DNA from: Paenibacillus mendelii
GTDB taxonomy: Bacteria; Bacillota; Bacilli; Paenibacillales; Paenibacillaceae
DNA length: 64,000 nt
NCBI RefSeq assembly: GCF_024498075.1
Contig: NZ_JANHOF010000001.1
Coordinates: forward strand, 620,001-684,000
Reading direction: 5' to 3'
This document shows, piece by piece, positions 51,268 through 61,222 of the stretch. The stretch's first letter is position 1, and the number at the start of each line of letters is the position of its first letter. The position numbers and the translations under genes are program-made. Under the pieces are notes generated by a model. It did no database searches. It saw nothing but the letters and a program-made list of their open reading frames with translations, and was not told the origin of the DNA.

Positions 51268-52257
51268 CTATCTTTTCACTTCGCTAACCCATGCATCTGG
51301 ATTAACGCAATGCTTGGGCGGCAGCCCTTGAAGAACGAGATTCATATTATCGAGCGCTAGGAGCGCCATCGCATTGCGCGTCTCGAATGTCGCACTGCCG
51401 GCATGTGGTGTGATGATCACATTGGGAAGCCCAAGCAATGGATGATCTTGCGGAATCGGCTCCGGATCCGTTACGTCCATCGCAGCACCGGCAATGATGC
51501 CCTCTGCTAAAGCATGGTATAAGGCATCGGTGTCTACCACGGCTCCACGGGCCATATTGATAAGTACGGCCGACGGTTTCATGAACGATAGCCGTTCTGC
51601 GTTGATCAGATGATGGGTTTCCGCCGTAAGAGGGGCATGCAGGGAAACGAAATCGGCTGTCTGCAGGAGCTGGTTCAATGACGTGTATTCCGCCAGCTCC
51701 GGAGAGAGGCCCGGCTTAGGCTTGCGGTTATGGTAGATCACCTTCATTCCGAAGGCGGCTGCTCTTCGCGCTGCCGCTTCGCCGATTTCACCCAATCCGA
51801 TAATGCCAAGCGTCTTGCCTCGTATATCCGTGCCGAGCAGCTGCGTCGGCGTATTCATCTTCCACTGGCCGGAACGCACGAATTGAATTTGCTCCGGCAT
51901 TCTCCGTGTATAGTCAAGCAGCAGGGCAATGGTCATGTCGGCCGTCGCATCCGTCAGAACGCCGGGCGTATTGCATACGGCAATGCCTCTTGCCGTGCAT
52001 GCCGCGATATCTATATTATCTGTGCCTACCGCTACGTGGCTGACCACTTTCAAGCGTGGCGCATGCTCTATTACCTTCTCACTCAGCGGATCGCCGGAGC
52101 CGTAATATCCATCGCAATCAGCGATCCATTCTTGAAGCAGCTCAAGTGGCATGGGACCGGGTTCTTTCCATTCACGCACATCGTACAGCTCTCTTAATTG
52201 GCGCATCGTGTCGCCAACGAATTGTCGTGATACGAGCACTTTCGGTTTACTATTCAA
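51268..52257 (-). CDS. D-2-hydroxyacid dehydrogenase
   Basis: A 329-aa NAD(P)-dependent enzyme of the GhrB/glyoxylate-hydroxypyruvate reductase group. The nucleotide fold is TLGIIGLGEIGEAAARRA; catalytic residues are Arg in NMARGAVVDT, the Glu in TDPEPIP and His in ITPHAGSAT. It could reduce glyoxylate, hydroxypyruvate or glycolaldehyde-derived acids released in the pathway. Gene gaps to neighbours are about 40 bp, consistent with one transcript. Confidence 0.9.
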   Translation of the reverse strand: MNSKPKVLVSRQFVGDTMRQLRELYDVREWKEPGPMPLELLQEWIADCDGYYGSGDPLSEKVIEHAPRLKVVSHVAVGTDNIDIAACTARGIAVCNTPGVLTDATADMTIALLLDYTRRMPEQIQFVRSGQWKMNTPTQLLGTDIRGKTLGIIGLGEIGEAAARRAAAFGMKVIYHNRKPKPGLSPELAEYTSLNQLLQTADFVSLHAPLTAETHHLINAERLSFMKPSAVLINMARGAVVDTDALYHALAEGIIAGAAMDVTDPEPIPQDHPLLGLPNVIITPHAGSATFETRNAMALLALDNMNLVLQGLPPKHCVNPDAWVSEVKR

Positions 52258-52297
52258 AAGCTCTCGCCTCCGATCTAAGTAGGGAATCCTGGTTTAA

Positions 52298-53590
52298 TCA
52301 AGCTTCTCGTCCCATCGCTTTCATAACTTTCTCCGCCGCCTCAAGGGTATAATCCACATCGGATTGCGACAGGGCGTACATCGTATGGTTCCGTTTCATC
52401 GGAAGCGGGATCATCAGCACGCCCTGCTCAATCATGCCCCGTCTAAATTTCAAATCCGACTCCACATCGACTTTCATCAGATCTTCGTAATTTTCTATTG
52501 TGTCTCTGGTGAAATAAGGCACGAATACGGAACCAAATCCTTTGACGGTTACCGGCAATCCGTTGCGGTCCGCAATGTCCTGAATACCGGATCTCATCGT
52601 TGCGCCCAACTTGTAGATATGATCGTACACAGGCTCTGTTTCCAGAATGTCCAAAGTCGCCAAGATCGCCGCCGTACCAACGGCATGCCCGTTGTATGTT
52701 CCGGCAAACAGCGCATTTCCACTAGGATTCGTCGTGAAATAATCCATAATCTCCGCTTTGCCGCATACCGCAGCAATGGGATACCCATTCGCGATGGCTT
52801 TGCCAAGCGTCGTCAAATCCGGCGTCACGCCGCAAGCCTGCTGATAACCGCCGAGTCCGTGGCGAAAACCGGTAATCACTTCGTCAAAGATCAGAACAAT
52901 CCCGTGCTGCTTCGTCAATTCTCGAAGTCCTTCGAGGAAACCGCTCTGCGGCAGCACGCAGCCGATATTGTGCGGAATAGGCTCCACGATAATGGCGGCA
53001 ACCTCATCCTTGTTCTGCTTGATTGTTTGCTCCACATCGTCCAGATCGTTATACCGGCATACGAGGGTGCTATCCACCGCTTCATCGAGCATGCCTGCCG
53101 AGCCTGGATCACGCTTGCCGATGAGCTCCTTGGCACTGAGCATGTTCCGCGCTACGTAATCATGCCAGCCATGATAGCAGCCTTGGAATTTGATGATTTT
53201 CTTTCTACCCGTGATCGCTCTGGATACCCGGATAGCGTGAAACGTCGATTCCGTTCCGCTGTTGGTCAGCAGCACCTTTTCTGCCGAAGGTACATGCTCG
53301 ACGATTTTTTCGCAGCATCTGATCTCGTATTCGGTTGCGCCGAAGCCGAACAAATCCTGTTCCTGCAGCGCCTCCGTTATGAAATTCGTAACCTTCGAAT
53401 ACGCATGGCCCAGAATGATCGGACCAAATGAAGCATGAAAGTCGATATATTCCTTGTTATCCTGCGTCGTTACTCTTGCGCCCTTACCGGACTTGGGCAT
53501 CAGCTGGGGAGTGATGCGTCTTGTGTTCGAATGAACGCCCCCCGGCGCTACCCGCATGGATCGGGCCATGAGATCTTCAGCATGTTTCAC
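52298..53590 (-). CDS. Class III aminotransferase, glutamate-1-semialdehyde-aminomutase-like
   Basis: A 430-aa PLP enzyme of the HemL-like subgroup. PLP contacts are NSGTEST, YHGWHDY, the Asp in IFDEVITGFR and the Schiff-base Lys K264 in TLGKAIANGYP. The start is the GTG at 53590, since the in-frame TTG at 53605 forms part of the GGAGG ribosome site. Haem biosynthesis neighbours are absent, so a role as a transaminase or aminomutase for an amino sugar acid is likelier than haem synthesis. It is one of two PLP transaminase genes in this cluster. Confidence 0.88.
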   Translation of the reverse strand: MKHAEDLMARSMRVAPGGVHSNTRRITPQLMPKSGKGARVTTQDNKEYIDFHASFGPIILGHAYSKVTNFITEALQEQDLFGFGATEYEIRCCEKIVEHVPSAEKVLLTNSGTESTFHAIRVSRAITGRKKIIKFQGCYHGWHDYVARNMLSAKELIGKRDPGSAGMLDEAVDSTLVCRYNDLDDVEQTIKQNKDEVAAIIVEPIPHNIGCVLPQSGFLEGLRELTKQHGIVLIFDEVITGFRHGLGGYQQACGVTPDLTTLGKAIANGYPIAAVCGKAEIMDYFTTNPSGNALFAGTYNGHAVGTAAILATLDILETEPVYDHIYKLGATMRSGIQDIADRNGLPVTVKGFGSVFVPYFTRDTIENYEDLMKVDVESDLKFRRGMIEQGVLMIPLPMKRNHTMYALSQSDVDYTLEAAEKVMKAMGREA

Positions 53591-53642
53591 AAATGTTACC
53601 TCCAATGGTGTTGTCGCTATCCTGTCGGACCCTATCTAGCAA

Positions 53643-54632
53643 TCATTCGTAAGAAACGAGAATCGTACTATAGGCTTGCTTTTCTTCACCCGGCTGCAGA
53701 ATCTGCACACCTGTCAGCTCGGCATCCATCGGCAAATTAGGCGCATTCGTCACCCAGGTGTACGGCTCTGGGCATACATAACCCTGCTTGCCGTCATCAT
53801 TGTAGACCACCCAATGCTTGAACGAATCATCACAGCAATAAACCAGCTTAATCCCCACGTTACGGTCGTGCAGCACCGTCTCATTCTTCATCCCTCCATC
53901 CACCACGGATGATAGAAATACATCATCCAGACTGTAAGCGGACAAGTCCAAGCCTTCGTTCAAAGCTTGACGATAACCGATATCGACGATTTCACCCGTT
54001 GGCAAAAATCTCTCATTCAGTGTCCACTGGCGGTTCGCCGTAAGAGTGAACGTACAGTTCTCCACTGGGTCCCCTGGACGAAACGGGAAATTGAATGTCG
54101 TATGATAGCCGAGTCCCCAAGGGAAGGCCGAATCGCTCTTATTGATCACGCTGGCCGTCTTGTGCAAGGTCGAGCCTTCAAGCTTGAAGCTCATGCGGAC
54201 GACAAAATGATGCGGGAATTGCTTCAACGCCTCAGGATGCTTCGCTGCGTCGAATTCCGTCACGATCTCGACTTGCCCGTTTGCCTGCTTCGTCTCGACC
54301 AGCTCCCATGGTTCCTCGAAGAGCAAGCCATGCGAATGGTTGTGCGTCTCCGGTTCATTCAGATTAAAGCGGTACGTCTTGTCTTCGAACGTAAACACGC
54401 CGTCTTCGATGCGATTCGGCGGGAATAGCACGGGAATCCCATATAGGAAAGGCATTTCCCAGAATTGCTCCGCCGATTCGGGCTTACGGAGCAGCTCAAC
54501 GCCGGTCCTTCTGCACGTCAAAGAGACCAAATTACTGCCCCATGCCGGTACGAGAACCATCTCCAGATCGGTTGTCCGGGCCATAACCGCATGCTCACCG
54601 CAGAATTCAATTGACTCCACTGTCGTTTCCAT
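53643..54632 (-). CDS. Aldose 1-epimerase-like protein
   Basis: A protein of about 329 aa with the galactose-mutarotase beta-sandwich fold. Marks are LVPAWGSNLVSL, GIPVLFPPNRI, NHSHGLLFEEPW (catalytic His region) and WGLGYHTTFNFPF. The ATG at 54632 or a GTG at 54641 can serve as start. It would equilibrate anomers of the cluster's sugar. Its place between the dehydratase and the aminotransferase supports a sugar substrate for the whole group. Confidence 0.85.
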   Translation of the reverse strand: METTVESIEFCGEHAVMARTTDLEMVLVPAWGSNLVSLTCRRTGVELLRKPESAEQFWEMPFLYGIPVLFPPNRIEDGVFTFEDKTYRFNLNEPETHNHSHGLLFEEPWELVETKQANGQVEIVTEFDAAKHPEALKQFPHHFVVRMSFKLEGSTLHKTASVINKSDSAFPWGLGYHTTFNFPFRPGDPVENCTFTLTANRQWTLNERFLPTGEIVDIGYRQALNEGLDLSAYSLDDVFLSSVVDGGMKNETVLHDRNVGIKLVYCCDDSFKHWVVYNDDGKQGYVCPEPYTWVTNAPNLPMDAELTGVQILQPGEEKQAYSTILVSYE

Positions 54633-54759
54633 TTCCTTCACGCTCCGTCCGTTTATCGGGATGGAACGAATGCTTCGAACGAAAGCCGCCGTGCAGCGGA
54701 ATGTTCATCCGATTATCATTCGCCCTTCTCCGCTCTTATTTCTCATCCCTAATTAACCG

Positions 54760-56481
54760 CTAACTTCTGCCAACGACCGGCGGTATGAATGCGGCTTCCG
54801 CTTTACAGCTTGGCCGGAGAAAATCCATATCACAGCCTTGAGGTGCTTGGAGTACGGAATTCGCGAACAGCCTCGGATAACCGCGGGTATGGGCTGCATC
54901 CGGCTTGACCCACGCTTGAAGCCGCTCCGTGATGACCGCATCCTCAACCAAAATGTTGATGGTTCCGCTCGCGACATCCAATTCGATCCAGTCGCCATTC
55001 TGCACGACAGCCAGAGGGCCGCCGACCGCGGATTCCGGAGCGGCATGAAGGATGACCGTCCCATAGCTCGTACCGCTCATGCGGGCATCACTGATCCGCA
55101 CCATATCGCGGACGCCTTGGCGAAGCATTTTTTGCGGAATCGGAATCGATCCCCATTCCGGCATACCGGCGCCTACGGGGCCGCAATTCTTCATGACCAG
55201 CACAGAGGATTCGTCGACTTCGAGATCCTCCCGATCAATGTTGTCGAGCATATGCTGATAGTTGTCGAATACGACGGCTCTCCCGCGATGCTTATGCATA
55301 TGATCGGACGATGCCGATTTCTTCAGAATCGCGCCTGCCGGGGCGATGTTGCCCTTCAGCACGGCAATGCCGGATACGGGCTTGAACGCTTCCGCCAAGG
55401 AGGAGATGATTGCTGAATTATCAATTCTGGCAGCAGCGTATATGCTCGCAATACTCTCCCCGGTCGCGCCCAAGCATTCCCCGTTCAATACCGGAAGCAA
55501 TTGGCCGATAACCGCGGATAGGCCGCCAGCCTCATAGAACTCATCCATGCTGCCGGTACCGCTCGGCTGAAGATTGACCAGCAGCGGAATCCTTTCTGAG
55601 CATCTATCGAACTGCTCCAGATCCAGAAAGATTCCCAGTCTTGCCGCAATCGCGGTCAGATGAATGACTGCATTCGTAGAGCCGCCAATCGCGGCCAGCA
55701 ATTTCATTGCATTGTGGAACGCCTCTTCCGTCATCAGCTTCGAGGGCATAATTTCCTCCTCGACCATGGCTACGATTCTGCGTCCCGTTGCCTCTGCTGC
55801 TGTCTTCCGGGCTGAATGAGCCGCCGGAATGCTGGACGTTCCCGGCATCATCATACCCAGCATCTCCGACATGCTCTTCATCGTGGAGGCCGTCCCCATG
55901 ACCGGACAGCCCCCAAGGCTGCAGTTCATGCAGGATTCAAGCTCTTTCCACTGGCTCTCATCCAATACGCCGGCCTTGTAATCGTCCAGGTACTTCCATA
56001 GATCCGTCCCGTAATTCACCTTCTTGCCACGGAAGGAGCCGGAAGAGCGATGACCAGCAGCGAGCTGCAGAGTAGGCAGATTACAGCTTGCAGCGCCCAT
56101 CAATTGCGCCGGCGTCGTCTTGTCGCATTCGCATAGGAGCACGACACCGTCAATTGGCAGCGAACGGATCGTCTCCTCGACATCCATCGCCATCAGGTTG
56201 CGGTATGGAAGATCGGAGGGCTTCATCAACTCCGATGGAGTCGTAATGGTATGAAGCTCGACCGGATACCCTCCTGCCATATACACACCACGTTTGACAT
56301 ATTCCACGAGCTCTTTATGCGGATAATTGCAGCTGTTCAAGTCATTCCATGAATTCAGAATCCCGATGATCGGTTTGCCCAGAAACGATTCAGGCACATG
56401 CCCAAGAGCTCTCATTGCGGTCCGATGTTGAAAGGAAGTATCCTTTGCGCCTTGGAACCACTCTGCGCTTCGCAATTTCAT
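54760..56481 (-). CDS. IlvD/EDD-family sugar acid dehydratase
   Basis: A 573-aa Fe-S dehydratase. Cluster-binding cysteines are C51 (LNSCNYPHKE), C119 next to K121 (CECDKTTPAQ) and C192 (GGCPVMGTAS); the C-terminal half has ARMSGTSYGTVILH. The NYPHKEL opening and GTSYGT tail mark the L-arabonate/D-xylonate/galactonate-type branch, not isoleucine-valine synthesis. It removes water from an aldonic acid to give a 2-keto-3-deoxy acid. The SDR upstream and the DapA-family enzyme downstream would supply and consume these compounds. Confidence 0.92.
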   Translation of the reverse strand: MKLRSAEWFQGAKDTSFQHRTAMRALGHVPESFLGKPIIGILNSWNDLNSCNYPHKELVEYVKRGVYMAGGYPVELHTITTPSELMKPSDLPYRNLMAMDVEETIRSLPIDGVVLLCECDKTTPAQLMGAASCNLPTLQLAAGHRSSGSFRGKKVNYGTDLWKYLDDYKAGVLDESQWKELESCMNCSLGGCPVMGTASTMKSMSEMLGMMMPGTSSIPAAHSARKTAAEATGRRIVAMVEEEIMPSKLMTEEAFHNAMKLLAAIGGSTNAVIHLTAIAARLGIFLDLEQFDRCSERIPLLVNLQPSGTGSMDEFYEAGGLSAVIGQLLPVLNGECLGATGESIASIYAAARIDNSAIISSLAEAFKPVSGIAVLKGNIAPAGAILKKSASSDHMHKHRGRAVVFDNYQHMLDNIDREDLEVDESSVLVMKNCGPVGAGMPEWGSIPIPQKMLRQGVRDMVRISDARMSGTSYGTVILHAAPESAVGGPLAVVQNGDWIELDVASGTINILVEDAVITERLQAWVKPDAAHTRGYPRLFANSVLQAPQGCDMDFLRPSCKAEAAFIPPVVGRS

Positions 56482-56532
56482 GTTACATATCCCCCGCGCC
56501 TATTAATTGTCTGCCATACCCAGTGATATGGA

Positions 56533-57306
56533 TCAGATCGCCGCCGTACAGCCGCCGTCGATATTAAGGCACGAGCCCGTGACGACGACCGATTCGTCCG
56601 AAGCCAGAAACAAGACGCCATATGCAATTTCCCGCGAAGTGGCCATCCGTCCCAGAGGCTGCTGCGCTTTGATCACGGGATACAGCTTATCCATACCGCC
56701 CATTTCCTCCGCAAGCTTCATATTCATATCCGTGTCCACCCACCCCGGGCTGATCGAATTGCAGCGAATGCCTTTCTCTGCATACGTGACGGCAATTTCC
56801 TTCGTCAGGCCAAGAATGCCTGCCTTCGATGCCGTATATGCCGTATATCCCGGCTCGGTCAGATGAGCCATGACGGAGGAGGTATTGATGATTGAGCCTC
56901 CGCCCCGCTTCAGCATCTCGGGAATCGCTTGTTTGCACATCAAGAACATTGACTTGAGATTCACGTCGATCACTTGGTCCCACGTCTCTTCCGTGCAGCC
57001 CAGGATATCGGCCGTCGGCATGATCCCGGCATTGTTGAATACGACATCCAGTCCGCCAAATTCGCGAACCGCGGTCTCTACGACCTCGGCTGCCGTACGT
57101 GTCAGCGACACATCACCGCATACGGTGCGGCAATCGCCGCCCTTCAAGCGAATTTCTTCTGCCGTTCCTTCCAGCTTCTCCATATCGCGATCGACGAGTA
57201 TGAGATTGGCGCCTTCTTCTGCGAACAATATAGCCGTCCCTTTGCCGATGCCCGATGCTGCTCCTGTAATAATTACAACTTTATTCGCTAATCGTCCTTT
57301 TCTCAC
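56533..57306 (-). CDS. Short-chain dehydrogenase/reductase
   Basis: A 257-aa classical SDR. It has the cofactor loop GAASGIGKG, the NNAGI motif, the catalytic Ser in NTSSVMAH and YxxxK in YTASKAG, and ends with an IDGGCT loop. I use the GTG at 57306, spaced from GGAG; upstream in-frame codons overlap the ribosome site. As the gene before the dehydratase, it is a candidate for oxidation of the sugar to its lactone. Confidence 0.9.
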   Translation of the reverse strand: MRKGRLANKVVIITGAASGIGKGTAILFAEEGANLILVDRDMEKLEGTAEEIRLKGGDCRTVCGDVSLTRTAAEVVETAVREFGGLDVVFNNAGIMPTADILGCTEETWDQVIDVNLKSMFLMCKQAIPEMLKRGGGSIINTSSVMAHLTEPGYTAYTASKAGILGLTKEIAVTYAEKGIRCNSISPGWVDTDMNMKLAEEMGGMDKLYPVIKAQQPLGRMATSREIAYGVLFLASDESVVVTGSCLNIDGGCTAAI

Positions 57307-57344
57307 GAGTGTCATCTCCAAACTATGATTTAATCAAAGATCAT

Positions 57345-59393
57345 TCATCCTTGGGAACGTTTGTGATAGATCTTCATGGACAATGCCGGAAGGTCGCTGT
57401 CAAACACGAGTCCGTTCTGATCCTGGCGAATCGTGACGGGGCGTCCGCTTGGATCGGCCCGGCTGTATTCGGTCCAGCCCTCCAGCTCCATGCCTATATC
57501 TGTCAGACTCAATTCATCCACATGATCCGCGGAAGCATTCACGATGGCTAACGTTTCTCCTCCTGCAGCATTGAATCGATAGACGGATACGTGAGGAGCA
57601 TAGCTCGTTATCATTAATGGCGGCTGTTCAGACAGCTTCTGCAAGGACTCCTGTATGACCGCACGGCGAATCGGACTGAGCAGACCTTGATACCCGGCAT
57701 CCCCTAATTGCCCATACGGCAAAATGAAAACACGGTCATTCACTAGGGTCATACCAGGACCTGCAGCATGGCCTTGACCATTATGGACATGCCCAATAAC
57801 CTCAGCTTTCGTCCTATCCGAATATTCGATTTCCAGATAATTCCCAATCGAGATTTGAGCTGTCATCCGCCCTGAACCGATACCGACGTATTCACGGTTA
57901 TTCGTTATCTCCTCATAGGATTGGAAGCCGCTCTCGTAATGATGCCAAACGGCTCTCATTACACCGCATAACATGCCAAGGCCCATCTCACAAAGGGTAT
58001 GAACCGCCTCTCCTTCCAAGAGAACGGTATGATTATCGAACAGATCCCGAATCGCCGCCTCGCCCATATTGCGGAACGCTTGCCCCGACACGGCAACAAT
58101 GCCATTGTCTTCCGGCAGCCCGGTTGTGAAACGATTCGCAATGCCGAAGGCCGAGAGGTAACTCGCCCATAGCGTTTCATTCGGATAGAGCTCCTCCATC
58201 CGTTCCCCTTGGGCGGTGTGCAGGGAGTATGATGAACGTTCATTAACCACAACATGGATCCCGGTCTGGTCCTTGACATGTAAATGAAGTGCGACGATGG
58301 CATTGAGATAATCCTTCTCGTCGTTCAGCCAGCGCTCATAATACTCTTGCGGATAAATACCATTGCCCATCATATCGAAGATATCTAAGGTGATTCCACG
58401 GCTGCCAATGATCAATGACGTTTCCAGCTGAAACTTCTGGAAGGCGATCGACTTGGAATACCGCGAGAACGGATAGTTTTCGAACTCCGGATAGGCTTCG
58501 GTATGCTCAGGGATAAGCGCAGCCGTGAATCGAGATATGCCATTAAACATCCACCAATATTTGTAGCCGGCTTCCTCTGTATAAGCAGGCAAATGCGTTC
58601 GGATTATAGCCGTGTTCCCGCCCTCGCCATCGAATGCGGTCATGATGCTATGCCAGTCTCGCCCTTCGGCGGCATGCACGCTCGGACTGCTCGTCATCAG
58701 GCCAATCCGGGTATCAGGGGAGACCTCATGTACCGCGTCGCTAATTTTGCGCGCCAGCTCCACCAGCGTATCCCGGCAGCTATCGAGCCAGATGCGGCGG
58801 AATTGATGAGGATCGCCAGGCTGCAGGAGACCTCGCTTGAAGGTTTCCCTGTCAAGCGATGCCACTCCGGCCTTACGGGCGAATTCGCGCATGTGCTCGT
58901 CACAGAAGCAGCCGCCCCATTGCAGCGGATCGTGATTATGGAAGCGGAAGTCGTCTTCTACCCATAGAACGGCCGGCTTAATCGAAGCGTAGAAAGCATA
59001 CATTTCCGTTATATACTGCTGCCATTCCGGGCAGGTCGGACATACGACCGCCGTGGACTGATTGCCATACGGATCGACCATTAAGCGGAACCGGTGCCGC
59101 TCCTTCAATTGGCGCCCCCGTGCGCTGTGCAGCAGGGTAATCCAAGGATTGATAGAGGCCGTTACGCCGTAAGGTGCCAGAGATTTCTTCGCACTGTCAA
59201 TCGTCTCCAGCCACGGTCTCGTTTCTTCCACGGTGAGATGCCCGTTGTTCAGCTCTTCCGCATTAATGAAGAACATAACATCCTCGACTCTCCCCTCCCG
59301 GCAGAACCGGGCCAGGTCGTTCAGCCGCCTTTCTTCCAGATGTCCTGGCGGCAAGCAAATGCGCAGCATATAAGCATAACTGGAACTTGTCAT
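57345..59393 (-). CDS. Unrecognised 682-aa TIM-barrel-like glycan enzyme
   Basis: A 682-aa cytosolic protein with no signal peptide. I do not recognise a named family. It shows features of a glycoside hydrolase barrel: a strand-acid motif in PAVLWVEDDFRFHNHD (near 135-150), WGGCFCDEHMREFARKAG and a late beta-rich domain with ETLAIVNASADHVDELSL as in GH-associated C-terminal sandwiches. The central part (EAYPEFENYPFSRYSKS, IIGSRGITLDIFDMMG) resembles the GH42-like group. GGAGGTC precedes the ATG. It lies between the SDR and BNR genes in the catabolic cluster and may act on an imported glycoside. Confidence 0.75.
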   Translation of the reverse strand: MTSSSYAYMLRICLPPGHLEERRLNDLARFCREGRVEDVMFFINAEELNNGHLTVEETRPWLETIDSAKKSLAPYGVTASINPWITLLHSARGRQLKERHRFRLMVDPYGNQSTAVVCPTCPEWQQYITEMYAFYASIKPAVLWVEDDFRFHNHDPLQWGGCFCDEHMREFARKAGVASLDRETFKRGLLQPGDPHQFRRIWLDSCRDTLVELARKISDAVHEVSPDTRIGLMTSSPSVHAAEGRDWHSIMTAFDGEGGNTAIIRTHLPAYTEEAGYKYWWMFNGISRFTAALIPEHTEAYPEFENYPFSRYSKSIAFQKFQLETSLIIGSRGITLDIFDMMGNGIYPQEYYERWLNDEKDYLNAIVALHLHVKDQTGIHVVVNERSSYSLHTAQGERMEELYPNETLWASYLSAFGIANRFTTGLPEDNGIVAVSGQAFRNMGEAAIRDLFDNHTVLLEGEAVHTLCEMGLGMLCGVMRAVWHHYESGFQSYEEITNNREYVGIGSGRMTAQISIGNYLEIEYSDRTKAEVIGHVHNGQGHAAGPGMTLVNDRVFILPYGQLGDAGYQGLLSPIRRAVIQESLQKLSEQPPLMITSYAPHVSVYRFNAAGGETLAIVNASADHVDELSLTDIGMELEGWTEYSRADPSGRPVTIRQDQNGLVFDSDLPALSMKIYHKRSQG

Positions 59394-59457
59394 CGTTGAC
59401 CTCCATCGTTCTTAATTACGGCACGCTATGTGTTGCATGAATGATTCTTAGATAGGC

Positions 59458-61209
59458 CTAATATTCTTTCTCTTTCATTGGTTTTCCGTCGAGAGATTTA
59501 TAGGCATCTGCATAGTCTCCCCAATTCGATCGCAGCGGCATCGATTCTGATGCGATCTTCATGTTCTTGAAAGCGCCGGTGCTCCGGTTGGTGAACAGTC
59601 CCAGCTTGCCGGAAGAGAAAGCATCCTCCTTGATAACGACATATTTGGCAGGAGAATCTGCAGATTTCTTCACAGCCGCCTTCAGAACGCCGTCTTGCAT
59701 ATCCATCTGCATTCCAATCCATGCATGCGGTTGCATTCTCTCCAGCATGATTCTCCTCAGAATGGTGACAGCGCCATTCTCCTGCATGCCGATTAATAGA
59801 TAGGCATCCTGTTCTTGACCCGCTGCTGCTCCCGGGGAGCGGAATTCATTACAAGGTATTACGATCGCGGCAAAATAATAACTGTCCCCGTTCACCTGAA
59901 AGGCGATTCCGGTTTCCCCATCTGCCCGAACTTCCGCATAAAGATGAAAGTCATCGTAGCTCTCTTCCCCAATAACGGAGACAGCCCCCAGTCTTACGGA
60001 ATCGGTCTGTTCGATAACGGCTGTGCGGGCATATTCGAATGTCGTCTGAAGCATATAAGCATCATGTACATACTGGAAGGCGGCATCCCCAATGTTCCGC
60101 TGCGTGACGGCAAGCATCTTACCGGGAGATACCTCCGCGATCTGACCGTAATAGCTGTTCCCAATCTCCAGTTCGTTCCAACTCGCTCCGTCATCGCAGG
60201 TATAGAGAATGTTCTGCAAGGTGTAGTAGAAGATCGTTCCATCACTGGCACGGCGCATATACGGGTAGCCGCTATGCTTGAACAACGCATTGGTCGTCGG
60301 CGTGCTCTCCTTCCATTGCCCCGAATCCTCGCGTTCCAGATAAGTCTGCAGCATATGGGTGGACAAACCGTCCGTCCGCATAATCATGAGCAGTCTGCCA
60401 TCGTCCAGCTCGACGAAGTCGAACTCCTCACACATTCCTTGCGGAACCAGATAGTCGTCATTCGTTAAGAGCTTCTGAACCGGCGACCATGTCTTGCCCT
60501 TGTCCCAAGATTCGGTAATGGAAACCCAGTTCTTATCGAATGCGTTCACATGCGACGGGTTGACCGCCCCGACCGCTAAGATGCTGCCATTGCGCAATGG
60601 ATGAAAGCCGGTAATAAAGAAGTTGTTCTCGGCCGGAAACGAGTAGATTTGTTCCCAGGCTTCACCGCCATTCCCGCTGGTCCAGATTGTAGGCAGCTTC
60701 TTCAAGACCGGACTGTTCGGTTTCTCTTCGAAGGGAAAGGCTTCCCATGATTTCGCTTCATCATAGGTTGCGCGATTCCCGTTCACCGTGAAGCCTTCCT
60801 GCGTGCGGCAGAAATTGCGAATCAACTGTCCATTCTCGATTTGAAACACATGGCGGATATGATGATCGGCGTTAAGATCCCACCGTTCATCCAGCCTTTC
60901 CTTCCAGCCGGTATCTTCCCAGCTCTGTCCGCCATCGCTGGATTGCAAGGTTTTCAAGTAATATTCCATACCCGGCCTGTTGAAATTATAGGAAGGCGGC
61001 CAGCTTGTAAGGTCTCCTGCGACTTCTGTGAAGGAGAGCTTCAATGTCCCCTCCGCTTCCGTCCACAGGATTGCCCAGCATACATAGCTGGGCTCGGCTT
61101 CGGACCGATAGATCTCATTCTTGAGAATGTTCCACACATTTAATGTATCGTAGGACCGCCAATTCCCATGTACGGCCTGAACCTCTTGTCTTAAGTCAAT
61201 CGCCCGCAT
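59458..61209 (-). CDS. BNR/sialidase-fold exo-glycosidase-like protein
   Basis: A 583-aa protein starting at 61209 after AAGGAG. Four Asp-box repeats mark a six-bladed sialidase propeller: SSDGGQSW (about 91), TSGNGGEAW (about 177), ESWDKGKTW (about 233) and TCDDGASW (about 337). A C-terminal concanavalin-like domain follows (FHLYAEVRADGETGIAFQV). There is no signal peptide. The sialidase FRIP motif is not obvious, so true sialidase activity is uncertain. The next upstream gene encodes a sialate-O-acetylesterase-like protein, which supports work on a nonulosonic or otherwise acylated sugar. Confidence 0.8.
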   Translation of the reverse strand: MRAIDLRQEVQAVHGNWRSYDTLNVWNILKNEIYRSEAEPSYVCWAILWTEAEGTLKLSFTEVAGDLTSWPPSYNFNRPGMEYYLKTLQSSDGGQSWEDTGWKERLDERWDLNADHHIRHVFQIENGQLIRNFCRTQEGFTVNGNRATYDEAKSWEAFPFEEKPNSPVLKKLPTIWTSGNGGEAWEQIYSFPAENNFFITGFHPLRNGSILAVGAVNPSHVNAFDKNWVSITESWDKGKTWSPVQKLLTNDDYLVPQGMCEEFDFVELDDGRLLMIMRTDGLSTHMLQTYLEREDSGQWKESTPTTNALFKHSGYPYMRRASDGTIFYYTLQNILYTCDDGASWNELEIGNSYYGQIAEVSPGKMLAVTQRNIGDAAFQYVHDAYMLQTTFEYARTAVIEQTDSVRLGAVSVIGEESYDDFHLYAEVRADGETGIAFQVNGDSYYFAAIVIPCNEFRSPGAAAGQEQDAYLLIGMQENGAVTILRRIMLERMQPHAWIGMQMDMQDGVLKAAVKKSADSPAKYVVIKEDAFSSGKLGLFTNRSTGAFKNMKIASESMPLRSNWGDYADAYKSLDGKPMKEKEY

Positions 61210-61222
61210 CTGATAACACTCC

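Noticed and set aside
52364-53431. 355-codon plus-strand frame opposite the class III aminotransferase
   Set aside because: It is antisense to a protein with all PLP motifs, has no ribosome site and gives a His/Arg-rich composition typical of shadows.
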